This document shows, in pieces, positions 51,205 to 61,034 of a stretch of 64,000 nt of DNA. How positions within the stretch are numbered: position 1 is the stretch's first letter; the number at the start of each line of letters is the position of its first letter. The notes beneath the pieces are model-generated. The model was given only the letters and a program-made list of their open reading frames with translations. It made no database searches and was not told the DNA's origin. The stretch is from contig NZ_JAIUGX010000004.1 in NCBI RefSeq assembly GCF_020164785.1, forward strand, positions 434,001-498,000, given 5' to 3'. Origin of the DNA: Mesorhizobium sp. ES1-1 (lineage in GTDB: Bacteria; Pseudomonadota; Alphaproteobacteria; Rhizobiales; Rhizobiaceae). The position numbers and the translations under genes are program-made.

Positions 51205-51343
51205 GAGCCGGCGCCTCCTGCCGGGCGGCCTTGTGAGACGAGATCGCCCGGCGTTCCACGACATGCTTCTTGGTCAGGAACAACTTCATCCCCTCATGCG
51301 TAGTGTGGGAGGCAGCGGCCTGGCCGCGACAAGGGGGACAACG

Positions 51344-51709
51344 ATGAGAAAAGCCGGCAAGAGCCGACAGGCGCGAGAAGCCGCCAGCATCGGCGCCGAT
51401 CTGATGCTGGCGCCGTTGGTGGCGATGATGCGCCTGCCGCTGATGGCGATGGATCACGGCAGCAGGGAGCCCTGGGGCACGGAGAGCGCACTTGCGGTGA
51501 ACGAGAAGACCGCCGCGATGGCCGAGGGTGTCCTTGCCGCGCATGTCTCCTTCCTGGGTTCGGCGCTGGGCTTCTGGCCGGAACTGCTTTCCGGTCGCAC
51601 GCCATCGTTGCTCAACGGCGTTGCGGCGGAGCGGTCGATCAGCGCCGCGCTGACGCCGGCCAGCCGCGCCGTGAAGGCCAATTTTCTGCGCCTGTCCCGC
51701 AAGACCTGA
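51344..51709 (+). CDS. Hypothetical protein, phasin-like in composition
   Basis: This 121-residue helical protein is rich in Ala, Met and Leu (LMLAPLVAMMRLPLMAMD) and ends in a basic tail. It has no membrane helix by length. The pattern recalls phasins that coat polyhydroxybutyrate granules, but I do not see the defining motif. GGGGA precedes the ATG at 51344. Confidence 0.55.
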   Translation: MRKAGKSRQAREAASIGADLMLAPLVAMMRLPLMAMDHGSREPWGTESALAVNEKTAAMAEGVLAAHVSFLGSALGFWPELLSGRTPSLLNGVAAERSISAALTPASRAVKANFLRLSRKT

Positions 51710-51868
51710 CGAGAGTCACTTCCAGACGATCGACGGGCACCAAAACCGTTTACCGTTCTGGTGGCGGTGGTTTAATACCGGTCAGGCAGAGCCGCTGAAG
51801 CGGCTTCTGCATGTTCTTGTGCGGATGTGTCCATCCGGTCGGTAACATCTCTTGAGGGGCACGTGCAT

Positions 51869-54301
51869 ATGGCGAGTTCGGTTCGTGCGGTCGTGGTCGG
51901 TGGCGGTTGCGTGGGTGCCGGCATCCTCTATGGCCTGGCAAAGCGCGGCTGGACCGACGTCGCCCTGCTGGAGCGAACGCAGCTTACGGCAGGCTCGACC
52001 TGGCATGCGGCCGGGCTCATCCCCTCTTATGCGCGCAGCCGCAATATCGGCCGCATGATCGCCAGGTCGATCGAGATCTATGAAAGGCTGGAGGCCGAAA
52101 CGGGTCAGAAGGTCGGCTGGCACAAATGCGGCCAGTTGCGCATTGCCAACACGCGGGACAGGCTCGACGAGTACAAGAGCTATATGGATGTCGCCGAGAC
52201 GCAGGGTGTGCAGGCCCGCATCGTATCGCCGGCGGAGGCGCGGGAGATCTGGCCCCTCCTCGACAACAAGCAGATGCTTGGCGCTCTCTACCATCCCGAC
52301 GACGGCCACATTGCGCCGGCCGACGTCACCCAGGCCATGGCCAAGGGTGCGCGCGACCTCGGGGCAAAGGTGCATCTAGGCACGGAGGTGGTGGGTTTCG
52401 AGCGGATGCTGGGCGGCGAATGGAAGGTCAGGACCACTCGCGGCGATTTCGTCTGCGAACACGTCATCCTCGCAACCGGCAACTATGCTCGCCAGACGGG
52501 CGCCATGCTGGGGCTCGACATTCCGGCGATCCCGATCCTGCATCAGTATTGGATCACAGAGGCTGTTCCCGAAATCGTGGAACGCAAGCGAAGTGGCTTT
52601 CCGGAAATGCCGATCCTCCGCGATGAGGGTTTCGAAGGCTATTTGCGCGAGGAAGGCGACGGGCTGATGTTCGGTCCCTATGAGCGGACCGAACAGCTCA
52701 AGCTGTTCGCCGAAAACGGCGTGCCGGAATGGTTCGGCGCCGATCTGCTGGACGAGGATTTCGACGCCGTTTCCTGGAACTGGGAGCGCGCCACCGAGCT
52801 GGTTCCCGCGCTCGGCCGCGCCGGCCTCAAGCGGAACGTGCGAGGACCCTTCCAGATGACGGCCGATGAGCTGCCGTTGATGGGCCAGGCATGGGGCCTG
52901 GAGAATGTGTGGCTCGCCGAAGGCGTGCCGGGCGGCATCCTTTGGGGCGGAGCGATTGGCTACTACCTCTCCGAGCGGATCGTGGAGGGTGGCAACAGCC
53001 TCGACACGGCGGAACTGGATCCTCGCCGGTTCGGCGACTATGCCAACAAGAACTGGACCCGGGAAAAGGTGAGGGAAGCCTGGGGCACCCACGCCACCCA
53101 GCATTATCCCGGCCAGGACATGCCGGCGTCGCGACCGCAAAAAACGGCTCCATCCTACGACCGCCTGAGCCAGCTCGGCGCGGTATGGGACGTGTTGAAC
53201 GGCTGGGAGATGCCAAGCTGGTTCGCACCCGAAGGCGTCGAAGCGCGTAATGTCTACAGCTGGCGCTGGACTGCCAAGGGCAGCTACGTCGACGCGGAGG
53301 TGCAGGCCGTTCGCAAGGCCGCCGGCCTGGTCGAGATGACGCCGATGACCAAGTTCGAGGTCAGCGGGTCAGGAGCCGAACGCTGGCTCGACGCAATCCT
53401 GGCGAACAAGCTGCCAAGCCTCGGCCGTGTCGTGCTTGCCCATCACCTGACGGCGGGCGGCGGCGTGCAGGCGGAGTATGTTGTGGCACGGCTGCGGAGC
53501 GACCAGTTCTACCTGATTTCGACGCCGCGCGCCGAACGACTGAATTTCGATGAGCTGTGCCGGCTGCTGCCGAAGGACGGCAGCGTGCAGCTGCGCAATG
53601 TCAGTGGAGATCGCGGTGCTTTCACAATTGTTGGGCCCAAAGCCCGCGATGTCTTGCAGCCGTTGACGGAAATCGACCTCTCCAACGAAGCCTTCCCATG
53701 GTTCAGCGCCCGGTCCGGCACTGTCGGCATGGCGAGCGATGTGAGGCTGTTGCGCGTCAACTACTCCGGCGAACTGGGATGGGAACTCTATCACCCACTC
53801 TGCTACCAGCGGCACTTGCTTGACGCGCTCCTGGCGTCAGGAGAGGCGCACGGGCTGAGGCTGGTTGGGCTTCAGGCGCTTGAGTCGCTGCGTCTCGATA
53901 AATCCTACCGGGCGATGTATCGCGACATGAATCTCGAGATGTCAGCCTGGGAGAGCGGTCTCGATCGCTTCATCAATCTCGATAAGGATTTCATCGGCCG
54001 TGCCGCGCTGGAAGCAAAGCGCACGCAACTGGCACGCCGGATCGTCACACTGTCGATAGACACGGATGGTGCCAGCGCATTTGCTTTCGAGGGCGTCCAT
54101 CGCGAAGGCAAGCTCGTGGGCCACGTCACTTCGGCGGGCTATTCCTACACTTTTGGTCACGACATCGCGCTGGCGCTGTTGCCGCTGGACCTTGGTTTGG
54201 TGGGCACCGAGCTGGAAGTGTCGATCCTCGGCCAGCGCCGGCCGGCAAGGGTGATCGCCGATTCGCCCTATGACCCGAGCGGCGCGCGCGGGCGAATGTA
54301 A
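51869..54301 (+). CDS. Dimethylglycine dehydrogenase-like FAD + GcvT protein (copy 3)
   Basis: This 810-residue protein has FAD motif GGGCVGAGIL (11-20), likely flavin-linked His46 in STWHAAG and a C-terminal GcvT domain from about 420. It is closest in form to true DMGDH. The start at 51869 has GAGGGG 9 bases upstream; GTG 51863 is a second choice. A strong hairpin (51785-51809) precedes it. It probably takes dimethylglycine (or a related N-methyl amine) to the next demethylated product and charges THF. Confidence 0.9.
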   Translation: MASSVRAVVVGGGCVGAGILYGLAKRGWTDVALLERTQLTAGSTWHAAGLIPSYARSRNIGRMIARSIEIYERLEAETGQKVGWHKCGQLRIANTRDRLDEYKSYMDVAETQGVQARIVSPAEAREIWPLLDNKQMLGALYHPDDGHIAPADVTQAMAKGARDLGAKVHLGTEVVGFERMLGGEWKVRTTRGDFVCEHVILATGNYARQTGAMLGLDIPAIPILHQYWITEAVPEIVERKRSGFPEMPILRDEGFEGYLREEGDGLMFGPYERTEQLKLFAENGVPEWFGADLLDEDFDAVSWNWERATELVPALGRAGLKRNVRGPFQMTADELPLMGQAWGLENVWLAEGVPGGILWGGAIGYYLSERIVEGGNSLDTAELDPRRFGDYANKNWTREKVREAWGTHATQHYPGQDMPASRPQKTAPSYDRLSQLGAVWDVLNGWEMPSWFAPEGVEARNVYSWRWTAKGSYVDAEVQAVRKAAGLVEMTPMTKFEVSGSGAERWLDAILANKLPSLGRVVLAHHLTAGGGVQAEYVVARLRSDQFYLISTPRAERLNFDELCRLLPKDGSVQLRNVSGDRGAFTIVGPKARDVLQPLTEIDLSNEAFPWFSARSGTVGMASDVRLLRVNYSGELGWELYHPLCYQRHLLDALLASGEAHGLRLVGLQALESLRLDKSYRAMYRDMNLEMSAWESGLDRFINLDKDFIGRAALEAKRTQLARRIVTLSIDTDGASAFAFEGVHREGKLVGHVTSAGYSYTFGHDIALALLPLDLGLVGTELEVSILGQRRPARVIADSPYDPSGARGRM

Positions 54302-54613
54302 GGCATTTCCGGTCGACCGCCTTCCGACTCGTCCGGAGCAAAACGCAAAAAACCGCGCTCCAGGGGAACGCGGCTTTGCCAGATACGCATGGAGTTTCGC
54401 TACGCAAACATTTTGCGAAACATGTTGGGCACTTGTCGAGACTTACGGGCTCCGGTACGCGAGACCTGATCCGGAGCGCCGGGCGGTGCGATATGTCCGC
54501 CTCGCAATCCGTTTTACAGAAACATCGTTACCGCCGGGTTATCGAGAGCTTAAGCAAATCTAAATTTGCCGGGTTTCTGCCAATACCGAAGAAAAACAAG
54601 TTATATTAGCGAC
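54302..54613. other. AT-rich gap between DMGDH-like gene 3 and mmsB
   Basis: It holds the terminator at 54347-54377, then GCTCCGG-N15-CCGGAGC (54449-54477) and a rather AT-rich stretch up to the mmsB stop. A small RNA is possible, but no gene is supported. Confidence 0.4.
54347..54377 (-). terminator. Rho-independent terminator of the mmsB operon
   Basis: An AAAGCCGCG...CGCGGTTTT stem ends in six T bases on the minus strand. It also forms a weak terminator for the plus-strand gene before it. Confidence 0.7.
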
Positions 54614-55498
54614 TTATGTATTAGCGCCGCGCAAGAAGTTGATAATGCCGGAAAAGTCGGCGTCGGCATGCCCCTGGGCGTTGAACAGCGCATAAAGTTG
54701 TGCCGCCTCCGAACCCAGTGGAGTTACGGCTCCTGAACCAAGCGCTGCTTCCTGCGCCAGCTTCAAGTCCTTCAACATGAGCGCGGCGGCAAAACCGGGC
54801 TTGTAGTCGCGGTTGGCCGGCGAGGTCGGCACCGGGCCGGGCACCGGGCAATAGGTGGTCAGCGACCAGCATTGGCCCGACGAGGTCGAGGCGACGTCGT
54901 ACAGCGCCTGATGCGACAGGCCGAGCTTTTCGGCCAGCACGAAGGCTTCGGCGACGCCGATCATCGAAATTCCGAGGATCATGTTGTTGCAGATCTTGGC
55001 GGCCTGTCCGGCGCCGTCGCCACCGCAATGGACGACACGTCCGGCCATTGGCTTCAGTATCGGCTCGGCAGCGGCAAAAGCCGCATCGGAGCCGCCGGCC
55101 ATGAAGGTGAGGGTGCCGGCCGTGGCCCCGACGGTACCCCCCGAGACTGGCGCATCGATCGACAAGAGGCCGTGTTCAGCCGCTGTGGCATGCGCCTTGC
55201 GCGCCGACTCGACGTCGATGGTCGAAGAATCAATGAACAGCGCGCCGGTCTTCGCCTTGGGAGCAACGTCCTCATAGACCGACAGCACATGCTTGCCGGC
55301 CGGCAGCATGGTGATCACCACATCGGCGTCCTTCACCGCTGCCGGCGCGTTCGCCATGATGACGACACCATGATCGCGGGCGACCGTGAGATTCTCCGGG
55401 ACCAAATCGAAACCGTGCACGGCATGCCCCGCTTTGACCAAGTTGGCGGCCATCGGATTGCCCATATTACCGAGGCCGATGAAGGCGATGATTGTCAT
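54614..55498 (-). CDS. mmsB: 3-hydroxyisobutyrate dehydrogenase
   Basis: This 294-residue NAD-dependent enzyme has GLGNMG (7-12), DAPVSGGTVGA and the catalytic Lys in KICNNM near 170. It oxidises 3-hydroxyisobutyrate in valine breakdown. It is preceded by an isobutyryl-CoA-type dehydrogenase gene on the same strand, which supports the role. AGGAGC lies upstream of the ATG at 55498, and a heptamer array starts just beyond that. Confidence 0.92.
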   Translation of the reverse strand: MTIIAFIGLGNMGNPMAANLVKAGHAVHGFDLVPENLTVARDHGVVIMANAPAAVKDADVVITMLPAGKHVLSVYEDVAPKAKTGALFIDSSTIDVESARKAHATAAEHGLLSIDAPVSGGTVGATAGTLTFMAGGSDAAFAAAEPILKPMAGRVVHCGGDGAGQAAKICNNMILGISMIGVAEAFVLAEKLGLSHQALYDVASTSSGQCWSLTTYCPVPGPVPTSPANRDYKPGFAAALMLKDLKLAQEAALGSGAVTPLGSEAAQLYALFNAQGHADADFSGIINFLRGANT

Positions 55499-55513
55499 GA
55501 CGGTGCTCCTGGA

Positions 55514-55547
<34 letters not shown>

Positions 55548-55549
55548 CT

Positions 55550-55917
55550 TTATTCGGGCGCCAGTTTGATAATGAGTTTGCGAAGCATTTTCCCGAGGCC
55601 CTCGGTCGCTAACAGTAGCTGATGAGCTTGATCATGTGTGGCAAGACCGATGCGCTCAGCGATCTGGAGATTGTCTCGAACTCCTTCAGCGAGCCTTGGG
55701 CTATCCGGAGAAATTGCTGGTAAGAACCTCTGTTGTCCCGGCCATAACCCTCGGCGATGTTTGCCGGGATGGAGGTGGCCGAGCGGCGGATTAGGCTGGT
55801 TAAGCCATAAAGTTCTTCTTTCGGCCATGTCTTGGTCAAGCAGTAGGTGCTTACGGCTAGGTCCATCGCCTGCTGCCACACGATAAGATCCTTGTACGAG
55901 TTGATCTTGCCGGTCAT
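55550..55917 (-). pseudogene. Four-helix-bundle protein (S23/bAvd family), frameshifted
   Basis: The first 80 residues ([48 protein letters not shown]) follow the four-helix-bundle family found as 23S rRNA intervening-sequence or stand-alone proteins. After ET the frame goes to ISRSL and stops at 55609, but the -1 frame continues as NLQIAERIGLATHDQ...KMLRKLIIKLAPE to 55550, the expected end. One missing base near 55671-55674 restores a full protein of about 120 residues. It is a true frameshift or a sequencing error. Tandem heptamers flank it. Confidence 0.8.
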
Positions 55918-55923
55918 CCTTCA

Positions 55924-57150
<1,227 letters not shown>

Positions 57151-57254
57151 GGCGTGCTCCTTGGGTTGGCTCGCTGGCCTGTTGTTTTTGGCTTTGCGCG
57201 CGTAGCAATCTAGACCAATGATGGCGTCGCGCAACCCGAGCCGCGGCGGAGTGG

Positions 57255-57893
57255 ATGTGCGCCAACCCGGAGCGCGATGTGACGACAAGTTTCGACGAAT
57301 TGCTGGGCCGGTTCCGTGCCTATCTCGCTTCCGTGGACGATGCCATGGTGCGCGATGTGGTGGCGCGCATCGGCTGGGAGGCGCCAAGCCGCTCGCTCGA
57401 GCCGCATCCACTCGCCTGCCTTCGCCATCTCGATCGTGCAGCCGCGGTCGCGTCGCCCGATGCAAAGAAGCTGGTGCGATGGGTGGCGCAGCGATGCGAC
57501 GAATTGCATTGGGGGCAGACCTATACGGAGGCGGATTTCAGCAAGCGCTTCGTCGACAATTATGGCTGGCTGGAAGTACTGGGCACCAGAGGTCATTTCG
57601 CCAATGACGAGTTTGCGGCCGGCCTTTTGATCCTGGGGCCCGACATTGTTTACCCCGATCACCACCATGTCGCCGAGGAGATCTATATTCCACTGACCGG
57701 CGGCACCGAGTGGCGGATGGGCGAGGGCGCGTTTCGCCGGCGGGACGCCGGCGAGGTCGTGCACCATGCTTCCAACGTCAATCACGCCATGCGAACCGGC
57801 GAGGAGCCACTTGTAGCCCTTTACGTCTGGCGAGGCGGGCCGCTGGCGCAGAAATCCACGATCACCGGAACCGCGACGCAGGACCGTTCCTGA
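57255..57893 (+). CDS. Cupin DMSP lyase (DddQ/DddL/DddW family)
   Basis: This 212-residue protein has a beta-barrel cupin with Tyr133, His136, His138, Glu142, Tyr144 and His177. Subtracting 13 gives 120, 123, 125, 129 and 131, the residues recalled for DddQ; the last His is off by one. The second motif ASNVNHAMRT with LYVWRG is also typical. The enzyme cleaves DMSP to dimethyl sulfide and acrylate with a bound metal ion. Its stop overlaps the cobQ start (ATGA). GTG 57279 with GGAG 6 bases upstream is an alternative start. Another cupin substrate is possible. Confidence 0.82.
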   Translation: MCANPERDVTTSFDELLGRFRAYLASVDDAMVRDVVARIGWEAPSRSLEPHPLACLRHLDRAAAVASPDAKKLVRWVAQRCDELHWGQTYTEADFSKRFVDNYGWLEVLGTRGHFANDEFAAGLLILGPDIVYPDHHHVAEEIYIPLTGGTEWRMGEGAFRRRDAGEVVHHASNVNHAMRTGEEPLVALYVWRGGPLAQKSTITGTATQDRS

Positions 57894-59365
57894 TGGCCAA
57901 GGCGATCATGCTGCAAGGCACGGGTTCGGATGTCGGCAAGACGGTGCTGGTGGCGGGGCTGTGCCGGGCCGCCAGGAACCGCGGGCTCAACGTGCGTCCA
58001 TTCAAGCCGCAGAACATGTCCAACAATGCCGCCGTTGCCAACATAGAAGGCGGCGACAATGCCGGCGGCGAGATCGGCCGCGCGCAGTGGCTGCAGGCGA
58101 TCGCCTGTGGCGTCGCGCCGTCCGTGCACATGAATCCGGTGCTGCTGAAACCCCAGACGGATATCGGCGCCCAGGTCATCGTCCAGGGCAAGGTGTTCGG
58201 CGAGGCCCGTGCGCGCGACTACCAGGCGCTCAAGGGTCGGCTGATGGAAGCCGTGCTCGATTCCTGGGCGAAGGTCGGCGAGGGTGCTGATCTCGTCATC
58301 GTCGAGGGCGCCGGTTCGCCGGCCGAGATCAACCTTCGCAGCCGCGACATCGCCAACATGGGTTTTGCCACGCGCGCCGATGTGCCGGTGGTGCTGGTTG
58401 GCGACATCGACCGAGGCGGTGTCATCGCCTCGGTCGCCGGCACGCATCTGATCCTGCCGGAAGAAGATCGGCGCATGATCGTCGGCTATCTCATCAACAA
58501 GTTCCGCGGCGATGTTTCGCTGTTCGATGACGGCCTGAAAGCCATCGAGAGGTTCACGGGCTGGCGCTGCTTCGGCGTCGTGCCATGGCTGAAGGCGGCG
58601 GCGCGATTGCCTTCGGAGGATTCGGTCGTGCTGGAACGGCTTGCATCCGGTGAGGCGCGGGCGCTGAAAGTCGCTGTGCCGATGCTTGGCCGTATCGCCA
58701 ATTTCGACGATCTCGACCCGCTCAAGGCCGAACCGCAGGTCGAGGTCGTCTTCGTGCCGCCGGGAAAGCCGCTGCCAGCCGATGCCGGTCTGGTGGTCAT
58801 TCCAGGGTCCAAGTCGACCATCGGCGATCTTTTGAAGTTTCGGGAAAATGGCTGGGACCGCGATCTTCTTGCCCACCGCAAGCGCGGCGGCCATGTGGTC
58901 GGCATTTGCGGCGGATACCAGATGCTGGGCCGTATCGTGCGCGATCCCGACGGAATCGAGGGCAGCGTCACCGAGGCAGACGGGCTCGGCCTGCTAGACG
59001 TCGAGACGGTGATGGAGGCGGAAAAGACCGTGCGCAACATCAGTGCGCGATCCGTGCCGTTCGACCTGCCGCTGGACGGCTATGAAATCCACCTCGGCCG
59101 CACCACGGGACCAGACACCGCACGGCCGTCGGCAATCATCAATGGGGCCGAGGACGGAGCGATCTCCGCCGATGGCAAGGTGATCGGCACCTATCTCCAC
59201 GGACTGTTCGGCGCCGATGCATTTCGTGGCAAGTTCCTCGAGAGCCTCGGCATCAAGGGCGGCGGCATCGACTATCGCGCCGAGGTCGAGCGAGCGCTCG
59301 ATGAGGTTGCGGTCGGACTGGAGACCCATCTCGACTGCGATGCGATTTTTTCGCTTGCGCGTTAG
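57893..59365 (+). CDS. cobQ: Cobyric acid synthase
   Basis: This 490-residue protein has an N-terminal DTB-synthase-like ATP domain (GTGSDVGKTVLVAGL, 9-23) and a C-terminal GATase1 domain with VGICGGYQMLG (nucleophile Cys near 339) and His in GTYLHG. It amidates four carboxyl groups of adenosyl-cobyrinic acid a,c-diamide. It overlaps the cupin gene by 1 codon, so the two are coupled. Its presence fits the strong demand for corrinoid in this region. Confidence 0.95.
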   Translation: MAKAIMLQGTGSDVGKTVLVAGLCRAARNRGLNVRPFKPQNMSNNAAVANIEGGDNAGGEIGRAQWLQAIACGVAPSVHMNPVLLKPQTDIGAQVIVQGKVFGEARARDYQALKGRLMEAVLDSWAKVGEGADLVIVEGAGSPAEINLRSRDIANMGFATRADVPVVLVGDIDRGGVIASVAGTHLILPEEDRRMIVGYLINKFRGDVSLFDDGLKAIERFTGWRCFGVVPWLKAAARLPSEDSVVLERLASGEARALKVAVPMLGRIANFDDLDPLKAEPQVEVVFVPPGKPLPADAGLVVIPGSKSTIGDLLKFRENGWDRDLLAHRKRGGHVVGICGGYQMLGRIVRDPDGIEGSVTEADGLGLLDVETVMEAEKTVRNISARSVPFDLPLDGYEIHLGRTTGPDTARPSAIINGAEDGAISADGKVIGTYLHGLFGADAFRGKFLESLGIKGGGIDYRAEVERALDEVAVGLETHLDCDAIFSLAR

Positions 59366-59388
59366 GATCGCTGCATTGTCCGCACCAA

Positions 59389-59415
59389 AAGCGCCCGGCC
59401 TCTAACCGGGCGCTT
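59389..59415. terminator. Bidirectional terminator between cobQ and the small membrane protein gene
   Basis: AAGCGCCCGG-N7-CCGGGCGCTT has TTTT on the minus-strand side and GTGTT on the plus-strand side. Confidence 0.75.
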
Positions 59416-59439
59416 CGTGTTAAGCCTGGATTTAAGGTG

Positions 59440-59610
59440 CTACGCGCCGCGCATCAGGCAGCCAATGGCCAGCACGACGAAAGCGATGGTGACGATCCAT
59501 ACCGAGGCGACTGGGATAAATGCGAGAACCCCAAGTGCCGCGAGAACGCCGATAATGGCGATAACAACAGAAATAATGAAAACGATCTGGGTAGGTGCGC
59601 TGAGATTCAT
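59440..59610 (-). CDS. Small two-helix membrane protein
   Basis: This 56-residue protein has two hydrophobic helices (7-30 and 35-54) and almost no polar sequence. ATG 59610 is chosen because GGAGGAG lies 7 bases before; a frame to 59628 exists. No family is recognised. It ends before the shared terminator. Confidence 0.7.
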   Translation of the reverse strand: MNLSAPTQIVFIISVVIAIIGVLAALGVLAFIPVASVWIVTIAFVVLAIGCLMRGA

Positions 59611-59662
59611 GACTGGCTCCTCCGACATGATTCGAACATCGGTATTCTATCAGTGGCCGTGA

Positions 59663-60448
59663 TCACACACCAATCATGACGCGCATCGGGTTGGCGGGAT
59701 CGGCCAGTAGCTTTACGGCAAGCGCCAGGCAGACAATCACCAGCAACGGCTTGATCAGCCGTGCGCCGATGCGCATGGCCAGGCTGGCCCCGACACGCGC
59801 GCCGAGGAATTGGGCGATCCCCATCATCAGGCCGATCTTCCAATAGACGACGCCATAGGCGGCGAAGACAATAAAGCCCCCCAAATTGGACGCGAAATTG
59901 AGCAGTTTCGTATGTGCCGTCGCCTTCAGCACGCCGTAGCCGGCCAGCGCCACGAAGGCCAGCATGTAGAAGGAGCCGGCACCCGGACCGAACAGCCCGT
60001 CGTAGAAGCCGATGGCCGGAACAAGGGTCAGTCCGAACAGGAAAGGCGACAGGCGCTCGGTACGATCAATGTCGTTCATGTTGGGCTTCAACGCGAAATA
60101 GAGGGCGATGGCGATAAGCACGATCGGCAACACCGCGCGCAGGATATCGCCCGGCACGACCGTTGCCAGCAGGGCGCCCACGGCACCGCCGACGAGTGCC
60201 AGCAGCGCCGACGGCAACTGTCGGCGCAGGTCGACATGCCCTTTCGACGCGTAGTGGATGGTCGCCGAAGCCGAGCCGAACATGCCCTGCAATTTGTTCG
60301 TCGCAAGCGCCTGCACCGGCGTAAAGCCGGCAAGGAGCAAGGCGGGCACCGTGATCAGTCCGCCGCCGCCCGCGATCGAATCGACAAAGCCCGCGGCAAA
60401 GGCGGCGAAGGCGAGCATGACGACGGTGTGGGTGGCGAGATCGAACAT
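59663..60448 (-). CDS. TSUP (TauE/SafE) family membrane permease
   Basis: This 261-residue protein has about seven to eight helices and the family motif AGFVDSIAGGGGLITVP (19-35), then the repeat GFYDGLFGPGAGSF (near 146). Members export or import sulfite, sulfonates or sulfoacetate. Nearby DMSP and sulfur-type genes make an organosulfur substrate possible, but it may be general. Confidence 0.9.
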   Translation of the reverse strand: MFDLATHTVVMLAFAAFAAGFVDSIAGGGGLITVPALLLAGFTPVQALATNKLQGMFGSASATIHYASKGHVDLRRQLPSALLALVGGAVGALLATVVPGDILRAVLPIVLIAIALYFALKPNMNDIDRTERLSPFLFGLTLVPAIGFYDGLFGPGAGSFYMLAFVALAGYGVLKATAHTKLLNFASNLGGFIVFAAYGVVYWKIGLMMGIAQFLGARVGASLAMRIGARLIKPLLVIVCLALAVKLLADPANPMRVMIGV

Positions 60449-60572
60449 CGGATCGATGGAGCAATGGGGTGGTGACGATGGCGGGCATCGCGCGATCGGA
60501 AGGTTCGATCACGCCAATCCGGTTTGCGCAAGACCGATTTCGCGCTACGTATGAGCGAATCGGAAAGGGACC

Positions 60573-61007
60573 GTGATGGCGTTCGCACTGCTGAACCAGA
60601 TACGCTCTATCTTCGATGGCGACCCGGGCGTGCGCAAGGTGGCCGACGATCCCGTCCTGTCGGCGGAACTCCTGATGCTTTTCCGCATGATCCTGGCCGA
60701 CGGTTCGGTCAGCGAGAGCGAGATGATCGCCTTTCGGCGCATCTGCAGGGATGCCTTTGGCATACCGGAAACAAGCATCGACAGCGTCATCGATTATCTC
60801 AACGAGTTCGGCTACGAGACCAATGGCTCGCAGGCCATAGCGCTGTTCCGTGACCTCGACCTGGACCGACGTAAACAACTGGCCCTCCATATGGCTGAGA
60901 TCGCCAAGGCGGATTCGCACCTGGCCGACAGCGAGGTGCGCCTGCTTCGCCGCACGCTCGAGCTGCTCGACATCAGCCCGGTCGATGGCGTGAAGCGGGA
61001 AGACTAG
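60573..61007 (+). CDS. TerB-like protein
   Basis: This 144-residue helical protein has a TerB-type domain with LLMLFRMILADGSVSESE and HLADSEVRLLRRTLELL, the two acidic, metal-binding-like helices of the family. It is soluble and of unknown function outside tellurite resistance clusters. The start is GTG 60573 (or ATG 60576) with AAGGGA upstream. Confidence 0.82.
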   Translation: MMAFALLNQIRSIFDGDPGVRKVADDPVLSAELLMLFRMILADGSVSESEMIAFRRICRDAFGIPETSIDSVIDYLNEFGYETNGSQAIALFRDLDLDRRKQLALHMAEIAKADSHLADSEVRLLRRTLELLDISPVDGVKRED

Positions 61008-61034
61008 CAACGAGCCGCTTCGGGAAGCGTTCGC

